DNA of 64,000 nt, taken from positions 50,521,194 to 50,585,193 of the forward strand of contig CM064669.1 in the NCBI GenBank assembly GCA_032717465.1, written 5' to 3'. Shown piece after piece: positions 44,983 to 59,200 of the stretch. The stretch comes from Coenobita brevimanus (Eukaryota; Arthropoda; Malacostraca; Decapoda; Coenobitidae). The first letter of the stretch is position 1; each line of letters starts with the position of its first letter. The position numbers and the translations under genes are program-made. The notes under the pieces are model-generated. The model searched no databases and was not told the origin of the DNA. It saw only the letters and a list, made by a program, of their open reading frames with translations.

Positions 44983-47900
44983 CTGTAAAGAGGTAAACAT
45001 TCATAACACACATTTAAAAATCTTGATTCTGTTTATTATATTCAGTGGAAGAAACTATCACTACCATCATCAACCTGCTGACCTTTCTTCCAACTAAAAT
45101 TCTGGAAAGGTAGGATGCAGATACAAGAAGTGAGAAAGCATAAAAGTGAGATTTATCAATAACATGTCCAATGAACTGAGTCAAACACTACTTTGCACAT
45201 TATTTATCTAAAGAGCCCTGGATCTGTATTACAGGTCTAACCATCATCACATTTTCATATTTCTTCTTTACTGATGCACTTTACATGCTAAATGGTCACT
45301 GTCAACTATAAATTTACCAATCTAGTCACCCTGTGCTAGGTAGCACTTGTCAAAGGTATGACTACTACTGAGATCAAGACAAGGTTACCAAACACCACAA
45401 AAAACTTATTTGAGAGTTTCAACTTCTGCAAGTGTTTTAGGAACATACCCTTCATGAATGTCCTGGTGTACAGACATGCTCCCACCTTCTCTTTCATATC
45501 AATGCCTCAATACCTCCGTTTCAGGGTTACATGAAGCATTACACTAACTGTACTGTGTTGATTAAGCTACTGCAAGTAAAACATTACTTTGTTCACTTTA
45601 ACTAGGCATAAAATTGTCCCTTATCCATCTTGAATGCTGAACTGCAACAAAAAATTAACAACAGAATACCATACGATGCTGGTAATGAAGAGAATGTATG
45701 GTAATGATGGTGAGCCATACTTTTATGCTGCAACTGAGCTATGTAAAATACTATAAAAGAATGAAAACCTCTACCTAGTTACAATGAATGACCTATAGTA
45801 ACAAGTTCACTGCAAACACTTGGATTTACCTCATTCTTCCTCTGTGCACCACCACCCACGTCATTTCCAGCTTGGGTTGGTGAGGTGGGGCTGCCACTGG
45901 CATTGGAGTAGAATGACTGGGGTGCTTGTTGGTTGCGGGGATTTAGATACTGCTCCATGTCCTCGCGTTCCACAATATCCTGCATGTACTCCTCGGACAA
46001 GTTCAGCAGATGGTCACGACACTCCTCCACATTCTCTGGGGCCCCCATGATGGTTACCAGGTTGGGGTCGTCATCTCCACGAGGGAATTTGATCTCGACC
46101 TAGTGGATTTGACATGAACAGATTTTGAATGTAATGGATATTTACATGGCTTTGTAGGCTTTATTCAGCCCAAGATACATCCACCCAACCTACTACTGTA
46201 GTTAAGTGATACTGTATTTAAACTACAGTAATAAACTAGACATGAGAGGCACCCAGTTTCTTGCTGCAGCCTCCACAAACCCACAACATCCTCTACAGTA
46301 CATGGCAGCACATCCACCCACACCAAGGAACATCAAAACAACACCCAGCACACGATACCATACACAAATACTGTCATCTCTCCCCCCTCGCCCACCTCAG
46401 ACCAGCTTCCAGAAGCATATCCACACTCAGATCACTCGCCGCTCCATTCAGTCACTTAAAGACCACACACAGCTGCATGCACGGCCTCCTGACATCCACC
46501 CTTCTGAATCCTATCTTCCTCATGAGGACAGGGTCCACCTGGCCATCCAGCCCTCTTAAGCTACTAGAAGAGCCTGGATGACTCCGTCGCTGATGCTTGT
46601 CCGGGATGCAACACAGCACACCATACTATTAAGCACATTATGGAAGACTGCATTGCACACAATCACCCACTCCAACAACACAACATACACTCTTTGAGAG
46701 CTCTGTGGGAAAGCCCGGTCTCGGCCATGGCCTTCCTAAGAGACTCGGGGCTGTTTGGCCAGACTGCCTAGGGAACAACTACTACTACTACCACCTCAAA
46801 AGTAGGTTTACTTTACTGAATAATCCTCACTCCAATTTTAGGTAAGAACTGAATAAACCTAATAATTGTGGCTTCTGGCTGGATGGTTATGCTATCATCT
46901 ATCTTTGGCTGCAGTAAGTGCAGTAGAAACTTAACAGTCTTCCTTAAATATGTCCCTTCCTGGGTAAGTGCAAATTAGCCATATGTTATTTACCAAACAT
47001 TACAAAAAGGATACTAGATTCTACACAAATTCTCACATATGGGCAACTGTACTGCATGTAATCAAACCTCACCTTATATTCTTCCATGACCTTCCTGATG
47101 GCACGGCCTCGACTGCCGATCAAGCGTGAGTGGATGCGGCTGTCAATCTCCACAGTTTCACGCACCATCTTGTCCAGGTCACCAGTGATGGCCAGGATGT
47201 CATCTTTGGCCAAGTTGACATTGCGTTCATACCCGGTAATGGTGATGATATTCTCCTCAGGGTCACCACGAGGAGGGAACTGGATATTGACTTCATGCTT
47301 TTCCCGGATCTTGGTGATGACGGCCCCGCGCTTTCCAATGATCTTCGGGTGATATTCAGGGTCCACCTCTATGCGAAGCTGGAAGGAGCGGGCTTTGCGA
47401 TCAAGCTCCTCCTCTTCTAGCTGCCTTACTTTCTCCCTCAAGGCTTCCCTGGCACGCTCAGCATTGGCAGGAGGGCCAGTGATGCGGATAATATCGCTCT
47501 GCTCCTGAGCTGGTGGCACTTGGATATTGACATCATATTCAGTCATCATGCTCCGCACATTCTCACCCTTCTGTCCAATAATGAAACGGTGGTGTCTGAA
47601 GGAAACCTGCTCCTCTAGTACCACTGGCACCAAAGCCAGCAAGGCATCTCTTGCACCTTCACACTGGTCCTTCTTACCCATGATCCGCACAATATCCTGG
47701 GGCCGTGCAGGGGGGGCTCCTTCCCCATCCTCTCCCTCACCATTGACTTGTGGCTCCTCCTCCCCATTCACCGTGTGTCCCATGCCAGCGTCTTTTTCCG
47801 GGAATTTCACCTGGACGTCAAACTGTGTGGTAATGGCCTGCACTTTGCTGCCACGTGCCCCCATCACCGTGCGGTGGTAACGCTGGGGAATCACCACCTC

Positions 47901-50191
47901 TAGCTGCACCATTTCTTCAAGGTCTCGTACAATCTCCTGAATCCTTGTTTTTGCTCCTTCTACACACTCCTTTGCACCCTTCAGAGTAACCTGGAAAAGA
48001 AAAGATCACCTGAGTATGACCTGAGGAAGTTGTAGAAACACAAAACAATTTTATATTACACTTAGATCTATGCTATCCACCTGTACAGTATTTACACACA
48101 ATATTGCAAAACACTTAAAAAGACAAGAAATACGATGATCGGCATGAACACTTAAAAAATGCAAGAAATATGACAGCCAGCATTTTTCTGAAGGTACAAA
48201 CAAGTACAATGAGATCTAACCTTGTCCCCTTGCACCCCAGATCTAGGGAAGGACACAGTGACTCCACCGTACTGGTCTGCTATCTGACGCAGCACCTCCC
48301 CACGTCGCGTCACAAAGTGTCGGTGGTGGCGTGGGTCAACAGTCATCGTGTCCTCCACAATCAGATCCAGCTCCCTGATTGTGGCTTCCAACTGCTCCTT
48401 AGCCTTGGCAATGGCATCCTGAGGGGAAAAGGGATGAAGGGAAGAGAAGGTTGGAGTATGAGCCGAGATACACCACAAGGATTAGAAAAGCTGTGAAGGA
48501 GGAATGAAAACAGAGGGGGCGTGGGAATGTGAGAGGAGAATGACAGTGGAGGGGATAAGCGAATGTGTGTGGAAGAATGACAACAGAGGGGGAGGAAAAA
48601 TGAGACGATGAATGACAGTGGAGAGGGGATGGAATGAAAACAGAACCAAGGCAGACTACAGTACAGTTTATTCAAGGATACATGGCTAGTCTATTTCAAT
48701 CACCTGTTGGGGATTAAGCTATAGTATGTAGCAAGGTAACCACTGAAAAGGTTCTTACTATCCCCATCAAATAAAAAAAATAAAGAAATTGATACAGTAT
48801 ACTGTAGGCCTACCCGGTATGAAAAACTAATGTCAGGTTGAAAAATCAGGAAAAACTCAAAAGGAACACCAGTACGGACCCGGGAAAAGAAACACACTCA
48901 AAGAAATACGGAATGGAGAAAACGAGAGTAAAGTTAAAATCCAAAAACGAGCCCTAACAGTTCTTACCTTCTTCCCAATGATAGTGATGAGCTCCCTATC
49001 CTCATCCTTATCAGTGGGGAAGATGATGCGGGCACCGGTAGCATCCCTGATCTTGCGAATGTTGGCACCATTGCGGCCAATCAGGAAACGGTGATGCTGC
49101 TGTCTGGCGCGCACCTGATGGGAGGGAAAGAGGCAGATTTAAAGTTACAATCCTGACAGACAAACATTGTAATTCCTCAACAATGTTTCAAAACACCACC
49201 TGGCAAGAGCGTTGGAGCTGCTGCATGGCTACTCAGTCAAGATTAAGAATAATGGCATCTACATATCTAGACAAGCTTATTTGATGATTATACACTGCAA
49301 TGTAAATGCACCTACTGTACTGTATATATATAGCTTTCCTAAAGTGGCTTACAGTTAACATTAGTACATTCATTACAAATCAACAACCCTTCAACTGCCA
49401 TGGATAAAAATAAAGACTGAGGAAAGGACTGACCTCAGTGGTGTAACTAGCCAGCTGCTTCTCATTGCTCAGCTCCACCAACATCTGTTTAGCTTTGTGC
49501 ACGTCCTCCTTGGGTCCACGGATGGTCACCTAGGCAATCACAATGAACCCCAAATTAGTGTTGATGAATGCAAAACCCAATATTTCACCTTTAAACAGAC
49601 CTGGTTGTCAATTATTCACTTTCATTACATTATCTCAAAGACTATATAGTCCAAGAAGTACCTTGGCTAACTAGAAAAATAACATTTTACACTAATTCAA
49701 GGAGTGAATTCATTTATATATATTGCTCAATCTGAACTAATTTAGTGGGCACAGGGGGAAGAGGGATGGAGGATGGAGGAGTAGGAGAAGGGAGAGACAG
49801 GGAGGGATGGAGAGAAAAAAAAAGGAGGGAAAAGAAATAATAAATATTACCTTATCTGAGCTCTTCTCTGGTGGTGGGAACTTAATGGCAACTCCACCAC
49901 ACTCCTCACTAACACTCTGGATCAGCTTCCCACCGGCGCCGATCATAGAGTTGTGGAACTTTGCCGGGATGATGATGTCCACCTCCACAATGCTGGCCTG
50001 AGATGGCAAACAATGGAATGAGATTTTCATACTGATAAGGTTACAGAATGTCCCTACACAGACAGTTCTTGTTTTAAGTGATGGATGTTCTAATCCCCAC
50101 CCCCCCTTAAAGTGGAACTGAAAACTGGTGGAAACTGGCACATTAACAACAAACTTAGGAACAGAACATGCAATTTTTCTGCAAAACTACT

Positions 50192-50242
<51 letters not shown>

Positions 50243-53200
50243 TATATAATATATCCATCCATCCATCATCCAATCCTACATCGCCCCATGAGGAGCGTAG
50301 GAGCCCGGGGCTAGGCAGCTGGTCCAGACATTTAAAATGAGAGTTATAATACTGTATATATATCATCAGGATGTCCACTCCCACCTTAGGGCAGGGTGAG
50401 GAGTAGCAACGTCCGGACAGCCTAAGTTTGCCAATCCAATAGGCCACGCTTCCATTCACTCATCATTCAAGCCCTCGGAATCCTGGCTCTATCTGATCTG
50501 CCAGAAACATTAACCACATTCTGTAGCTTCACATACGTGTATCTGACAGTCAATCCGGATGCTGTCACATTAAAAAGGGGTGCCAAATCCCTGATCATGC
50601 ACTTCTCACAGCATTCATCCAGCCAGGTCGATCTCTCGTCAGTCCCCTGGCCCCACTAACTTACATACCTCTCTTCCTCACACACTCATCCTATTTGAAG
50701 TGAAGAAACCTACCAGCTCATCCTGTATTTTTTGAATGCGTTCCCGGGCCTTCTCACAGTTCTCCTTCTTCCCTGTGATGGTGATTTCATCGCTGTTCTG
50801 ACCTTCAGAAGGAAGGTCAATCCTAGTTCCAGTCTCCTCACGGATCTATCCAATGGATTATGGTATGAATTACTCAACAAAATACTTTAATATATGAACA
50901 TTATTCCAGGCGTGTCATTGTTATATTGGATATCAAAAGGAATTCTCCAATTTTCAAGACATAACTGCATTATTATTACCAATTATTATTATTATAGTTA
51001 TTATCATTATACAGTTATGTAATGGTCTACCAAAGTCACTTAGAAAACTGGTGAAGAGTGACTTATACAATGACAGAATAATAACCTTGTTGATGTTTGA
51101 ACCACCCTTGCCGATGATGAACTTGTGGAACTGCCGGTAGATGGACACTTTAACCTGGTAATTGGACTCGATCAGCTCCCTCAACAGCTTCTTCATGTAT
51201 CCATAGCAATGGTCCACATCATCCTTTGGACCACGGATCTTTACAACGTCAGACTGCTCTCCTAAAAAAGTATAAACATTAGGCATCATTCTCATCACTT
51301 TTCCCACTTAAGGGTAAAGTGCGGTACAGTTCAGAGAGTACGGTTCGACAGGACAAAATGTACGGGGTTAACTACCAAAGGACTGTCTGGTGAAACTGAT
51401 CAACTATTCATCGCCACAACAGTCTAACTCATTTATCCACAGCCAAATGAGGTGGATAGTGTATAGAAACAGGAAAAGAAAATGACAACAGCTATGGCAG
51501 CACCACTGTGTAAAGGAATCCCTCTTCAGCATCAAAAGCAGCCTTGACAGATCATTCCCTTCTCTAGAACACTGTGCAAAGCATGGCTGTCTCCAACATA
51601 AAAAATCTACCATTAAATCAGAATGTCTCAAAAGCAGCTTGGTACTTACAAAATAATATAAATAAATATAAACAAATAAAACCATGGCATATGTTACTGC
51701 AGACTGGTATTACTGGAGTTGCATGGAGAGAGACTGACAAATGAGGAAGTGAAGGAGCACTGTGGTGTGGATGAGGATGTGATAGAAAGCATTAGGAGAA
51801 ATACACTGAGGCGGTTTGGTAACGTGGGGAGGATGGAGAGTGCGAGACTAACAAGGAGGGTGTACGTGAGTGAGGTGGAGGGGGGGAAAGGGAGGGGGTG
51901 GCCAAGGATGAGATGGAGGGATGGAGTGGAGGTATACGAGAGAAGGGGGTGTGAGCTGGGAGCAGGACAGTGAAATGGTGGGGGACTGGATGACATGAAG
52001 GCAAGTTTGTGGCCACCCATCATGGGATTAAGGTGTCTAGCAATAAACAGATAGATACAGACTTTCTAAGTGTCATGGAAAATTTTGGTTTTTCAAACAT
52101 TCTTACCTGGATCTGGGAATGAAATCTGGACTTGGTTAAATCGGTCCCTGATCTCCTTAATCTTATCCCCCTTTGTGCCAATGATGGTACGATGGAAACG
52201 CTGCTCAATGATGATGTCACGTTCCTTCTCATTCTCCATCTTTGTCACCAGTTCCTCCAGCTCCTGCACCAAAAATAAATTCAGTACAGTTGTGGACAGC
52301 AATATCACTATTTTTTAGTTGAATAAATATAAAAATTCGACAGCATATTCCCATCCTCAGATGAGAAAAAAATGAAGGTGATGATCACTATATACCTTTA
52401 TTTCTTCACTGTTTGCCAAAAATGCTGTTTCAAGAAGTTTGTCAATCTGAGAATCTATTACAGTATATCCATATATTTCTTCTATCATGCACATACCTTC
52501 CTGGCCTGAGCAACTCCTTCAGGGCTGCCCTCTAGTCGAATAAGATTGCTGCCGTCAGCCTCTGAGATGTTGATCAGCACACCAGTGTCATTCCTGATAC
52601 GGTTGATGTTGGAGCCACTCTTCCCAATGATGTGCTTGTAAAATCTGAAGCGATAGAACACTACTATGTAAAAAGCAAAACATAAGTTATTTTTATTTAT
52701 TTATCTTTTTTACTGAACTCCTTGGCATGCATATAATGACCAGTGCCACTAACCACTATTCCATCTTTATCAAACCATTCAGTTTAGGGAAGACCTCTTG
52801 ACATGGAGGCTACCCACAGAAACAGCGATGTATAGCATACTCAGGACAACCCAGACATTACATTTAATTCCTTCAGTACAATGACAACAATTTAATTCTG
52901 CTTACCACTAGATGACCTGATTTTGCTGAAGATGCACCCTGAACAACAGAGGTTGACATGGAACAATACAATAAACTAGCTCAATTACAGTAAATAAAAA
53001 TCAGTACTGCTTACTTGGGGTCAACAGTGATTTGATCATAAGTAAGTTTGCTCTTCATCTCGGCAATCATGGTCTCCAACTTCTCCCGGGCAATATCAAC
53101 TTCTTCAGGAGGCCCTTCGAGCTTGATCCCACCCTGCTTGTCAGTGAACTCCACATGAACCTAACAGGAAGTAGAGTTTTCAGGCATTAGTCAAGAATGG

Positions 53201-56200
53201 ATAAAGCTTGATTACAGGACTTAATATTGCATACAAGTAGAATTCCACATGAACCTAACAGGAAGCAGAACTTTCATGCATTAATTGAGAAAGGTGAAAG
53301 CATAACAATGGGCTTGACATTGCAAACAAGTATTGGTTAACACTGGCTGTTTGAACCTCTTGAATCTGAATGAGGTCTTTCAAGTATATTTTAGACACAC
53401 CTCTTCTAGAAGGGATTAATGAAGGCTGTACTTAACTTCTTCACTGCAACAAGTCTGTTTAATGCTGAATAGTCACCAGGAGGTGTGAAAAACAAAATAA
53501 AAAATACAACCCTGTGCTTAGAGGTTAAATGTGTAAGTGGTCTGGAAGTAGGTGTTTGTTAAACAGGACACTGCTTAACACTGGCAGTTTCAAAGTTGAA
53601 GTGATCTGAAAGTATACTGTATGTTTGTATATAAGAACAGTGACATCACATACAGTACCAGCACATTATGAGAAGCTGGATTATATTTCAAATGACCAAT
53701 AATGACCGACTCTGGCTAACTTTGGCCAGACTGTGACATTCATTCAGTACTATACCATTAATTCAAGCTGCATTCACTCGTCAATATGGATACAGGTCAA
53801 ATTGCAGGGACTTGTAAGTACTAAAGAGGTGGTGTGCATGGGTCTTTTGTGGCACCAGTGTATTTGTGTCAGTGTCACATCTACTGTGGTTTGGCTACTG
53901 TACTGGTATTGTTCCAACATAGTAAACATAAGGTGTAAACATATATACATCAGTGTCACAAAAGACCTCCTTTATGCCACCCCCTGTAGTAGACAAGTGG
54001 AGACTGTTGTACACATGGGTGACCTTATGAGAAACAATAACATTCTTTGTAAATGATGTCTTACTTTTGGGAGATCCTGGGTGATCTGCCTGATGTTGGC
54101 ACCTTTACGACCAATGATAAACTTGTGAAGCCAGGTGGGAGCTTCAACATCAGCAGTTACCACACTATTGGCCTTGGCATATACCAGTGTCAGTGCTGTG
54201 GGAGGAATGCCAATGTCTCTATCATATTTCAGGATAAAAATAAAAATAATCATGATTATCTATACTTCTTTTCCCACTCAAAGATGGGGTCAGGTAAGGT
54301 CCAGGAGACTAAAAAAAAACAATGATAAACTAACCAGTCTTCCCAAGTTCATGGGCTGCACTCTCACTAACCATTCAAGTCCCTGGAATCCCGACGCCAC
54401 CTCAGAAGCATAAAAATCCACCCTTACTTTACATAACTGTATACATAAACATTTATCTTCAACACTACAACAGGTGGGCAAAATCCAAACAGTGCCAGTG
54501 TGCACCTTGTCCAAGCTTGTCCTGGGGTCCACGAAGGGTGATGGTCTCAGTGGTGGAATCTGGGGAAGGCATCTCAACAGACACCCCAGTCTCATGAAGA
54601 ATCTCGGCAATATTGGATCCACGAGGACCAATCACATACTTGTGCTGGGACTTTCGCACCTCCACTGACACCATCTGGCATTTTTGCTCCTGCAGAAAGA
54701 AAAATTTTTCCACATTTAATGGCCCACAATAAACAGAGTGGAATGTACACAGCACTCCACTAGACACGCACTGGAGGTGTCTGATGTGTTGCGGGGATGG
54801 CTCAGTTGGTTAGTGTGGACATGGATGTGGCATCTGGGGTAGGAAATGAATAAAGGCTGTATGGTAGATACTGATAAAGACTGAGGTGTCTCCACAACAC
54901 ATGAGAAATCAGCTGGAGGAGTGGAAGTGAAGTGTTATACATGGGAATGGAAAATTTGTATATAGGTCTTTCCCACCACATCGTACTCACTTCGACAATT
55001 CCGAAAAACTTTGGCGTATTTCTGGTTCCACCTTTGACGATAAGTATACAGTATATTTTACCTCAAACTTTACCCAGAGGTTGGAGGAGAACAGTATCTA
55101 ATCGGCAACCCAATTTATGGATGATGCAAATATCCATCCATCCATCCATCATCCAACCCTACGTTGCCCCATGAGGAGCATCAAAGTCCGGGGCTGGGCA
55201 AGTTATTGGTAATATACTCAACAAAATACTCCACAATACCACCAAGGCATTGAATCTGAGACTATCAAGTGACAAGTCTGACTTTTTCCCATGGTTCTCA
55301 GAACCTTGATGGCCAGTGCTGCATGGTAAGAGAAGCCTGGTATAAAATATAATGTGTCCGAGTTCAAGTAATACTTTGCAATACTATTATATATATAACA
55401 CTCCCTCATTTACCTTCAAAATACTCAACAAAACTGAGAAACCAGATAATTCACCATATCTATCCCACCAAAATTCAGAAAATATATTAATCTAACATCA
55501 TTAAAATCCTTAAAGCAAACAAAATAAACATCTGAATTACAAAATTATAAACAATTCATTGCAACTTTAGATCCTTCTTTCTTGGTAATATACTTTTCCA
55601 TTCTCCATCCATCCATCATCCAATCTTACATTGCCCCACAAGAAGTGTAGGAGCCCGGGGCTAGGCAAGTTGGTCCTGACATTTTAGAATGGTCTTTCTC
55701 CATCAACATTTTCCTCAAGCTCCATCTCATCGACTCACTGGCACATGAAACTTTGTATCACCTCAAAATAATTTTCTTTATCCACCCCAACTAAGAAGCC
55801 TTCTGGTGAATATCTTCAAATAACCTCCAAAGTTGTACTTCTCTTTATTCATTCCACTACCTCAATACACCACTACCACACTACCTCAATACACCACTAC
55901 CACACTACCTCAATACACCACTACCACACTACCTCAATACACCACTACCACACTATGTTACTACCTAGCAAAATTATGCCTAACATTTGGTGCTGGTGAG
56001 GGATGCCTTCATGTGGTGGCATCCAGTATGACTGGGCTGTGGAGCTGCCCGGTTATACAAAGTTGTCCTCCAATCCCCTAAAAGAGGTGGAGGGACTACA
56101 GAAGGGCAGCTTCACCCAGCAGTTGAATGGGTTCACCTTTCAGATGAACCTAAGGTCACACCAAGAGCAACAACAGCAATAATAATACTCACCATCTCCT

Positions 56201-59200
56201 TATGACACTTGAGTATGGCCTCCTTGCATCTCAAAACCCCCTCCTTCTCCCCAGCAATGGTGATCTCGTTCTTCAAGACGCTGGGAGGGGGAACATTGAT
56301 ACGGACATTGTTTTCGGCCATCATTGCATGGATCTTCTCGTTGTTCGCGCCACACACGAAGGGGTGGAATTGCTTGGGGATCTCCAGCTTCTCATAGGCT
56401 TGCTTGCTCTGAGGACATGGAAACTCTTTCATTATCATAATACAACTTGAACCCTTCACATTATTTTATTCACTGCAGGGAGGGTCTACTGTCTTGAGGG
56501 GTTACTGAAGGCTATGTCTAACTACTACAGTCATCAAGGCTACATTTCCCTATTAAGATAACTTTTCCATATGTGCATAGCATTCTTCCAAACCATGCTC
56601 CTTTACCTGTTCATCCGATATCAGCTGAATCTCATGCATAGCCTTCTCAATGCTGTCTCGAGTGCCAACTACAGCAATCTCTTCTGAAGAATCCTTGGAG
56701 TTGGGAACCTGGATCTTGGTTGACGTGGCCAGTTCCAGTTCCTGTAGCTTCTTGCCCTTTTTGCCCAAGATAAAGCGGTGGTGGTCCTGTTGAAGGCAAA
56801 ATAAACAAACAAATAAGTAAATAATAAATACAGGGTGTAAGCCATGTTTAGCTTGAACTGTTAGGCAGCAGTAGTAGCTGCAGCCCCAGGTTCATCTGAA
56901 ATGTGAAGCCGGTGGACTGCAGACTGGGTTGCCCTTCTCTGACTCTCCACCATCGTCCTCTCGAGAGATGGACAGGAGTTAATGGATGTTAATGTAACAA
57001 GGCAGCTCCACCATCTAGTTATACCTGTGTCACCACATGAAGGCACCTCTCCAGCACCATTATACAGGTGAACATGGGTATTTCAATTTTTCAGCATCTT
57101 TCCTTGTTGGCAGGAGGAAGGAATACAAAGTGACAAAGAAAACTCAACATCTATCCTTCTTGGCAGGAGGAAGGAATACAAAGAGACAGAGAAAACTATC
57201 AAAATAACAAATGTGGTGCCCAAGAAGGATTTCTGGGGGTTTATTTTACACTATTATATGCTCTCTTAGCTAGCAATGATCAGCAGGAAGTATTCAAATT
57301 GGCAGAAGACAGACGAAGGAATACTAATGATGTAGACAAGTGGAGCACAAGAGACAGGTGTGCAGACTGAGTACATTTGACTCTTATATTCAGTTCATTA
57401 GGAAGCTACCAAGAGGAGGATATGCATTAGCAGGATACAGAAGAATGAAAATATAGGCTCATTACTCTTTGCCAACTGCTGTTAGGTTTGAGAATTAATA
57501 TTTATACATGTTAATTTATTTTCATCTCCAAGGTTATTCTTATCGAGAGTGTGGCCTATTATACTGCCTACCTGCTGGTTATTTTCTCTACTAGTTTTCC
57601 ATTTTCTTTCATCCTAAGCTATCCCTCACCTCATCCTTGGGTGGGAAAAATCTGCCAGGACAATGTTGATGGCAAAAGGAAGGATAAAACATAAGCTCCT
57701 CTCCCCCATGGGCAATCACTATAAAACAATGAAATAAATAAATACAAGGAATTAAACAATCTGTCTATCTGAATACCTTTGGAATCCTGATAACATGTGA
57801 TGCCTGAGTCTGAAACTTCTCCAGAACATAGCGTCGTGCTCGGGACACTGCATCACTCTTGCCGGTCACAAGGAAGGTCAGACTCTGGTCCTTGGCCGAG
57901 GAAATCTCGATGTGAGCGCCGGTACGACTCGTGATGTCAGAACAGATGCGAGAGGATGCATTCTCTCCAAACTGGTTGTTACCGTCAATCTTGGCACGCT
58001 CCTCGTAAGGTACACGGAACACCTGTCATAAAAGCCATCACCAAGATTAATACAGTGGTTGCTGCTGCATTTCCACATTCATCTGCAATGTGAAGCTAGT
58101 GGACTACAGGATGATCTTGATTCTCTTCCGCGGCTCATCCTCCTCCTCTTGGGTAATGTAGAGAGGACTAGGGAGGCATTTATCCAAGCAGACAACACCA
58201 CCCAGCTATACTGGTGGCACCACATGATGGAATCCCCTTCCAGCACCAGTAAATTACTAACATCTGTAAATATGTACCAATCCATCTAGTGACACAGAAC
58301 TCTAAACTGACTCTACTAACAAAATATAATGATAAATAGAATGGCAGTCAGTAGATAATATCCCTCCAGTCCATCCTGCTGGGCAATTCACTCTTCCTTA
58401 TTTATTTACACAGGTTATTGCAATTCACTAAAAGAAACAACTAATCATACAATATACACATTTGTACCACAGGCTACTAATTATGCTACTGACTCTATGT
58501 ACAAAAATTATTTTTTGCATAACAGCAGTATGAGGTACCTATCATGTACTGTACCATATCCCTTACATACAGTATTTCTTAATAATGTACTGCAAAGTGA
58601 AAACATCTTCACTGTATCCCTCCCTCATTTACTGACATCCTTAACACACACTACCTAGCATTCTTGGGTCATCAGAAGTATATGAGGTACCAGTATGACT
58701 GACCTGGGTGATGACCGAGGACGCAATGCGCATATCACTATGTTGGCTCCAGGTGTCTCGTGGGGCATCAGCCTTTGGGGCTGGGGTAAGACCTGCATTG
58801 GGAAGGGCTGGGAACAGCTGTTGAAGGGGAATGAGTGAAATTATCAAAAAAAAAAACATACAGAGTACTGTAAAACCATGAACTTAACATACCAGTTATA
58901 AGTTAATTAGTCAGGACTAACTGCTTGATTAAATTAGTGGAAATGAGAATTAAGTAAATATTCATCTACAACATTAGCCCTATTTATAATTTTAAGGCTT
59001 GTTTATCTGTATATTTTGGAAAACTTCCCTATCTGAAGTGAAGACTACCCATATGAAACTCAGTCTTTCTATGTGAGTGTTATCAATATACATTCTATAG
59101 AATTTTACTCTTCATTTATGGTTCTATCAGCAAAAGCATCAACAGATAAGGAATGGCTTTCTGGCATATTTCCAATAGCATTTCATTCCCCTCCCTTCCC

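Noticed and set aside
44705..45013. 102-codon frame on - overlapping the last vigilin exon
   Set aside because: It reads through the exon 19 acceptor in a different phase. The spliced phase-0 reading gives the conserved GFVV...WGPRR tail and a stop at 44851.
47086..47880. Open frames on + and in other - phases across vigilin exon 17
   Set aside because: They are shadows of the long vigilin exon. The vigilin frame alone shows KH motifs and family similarity.
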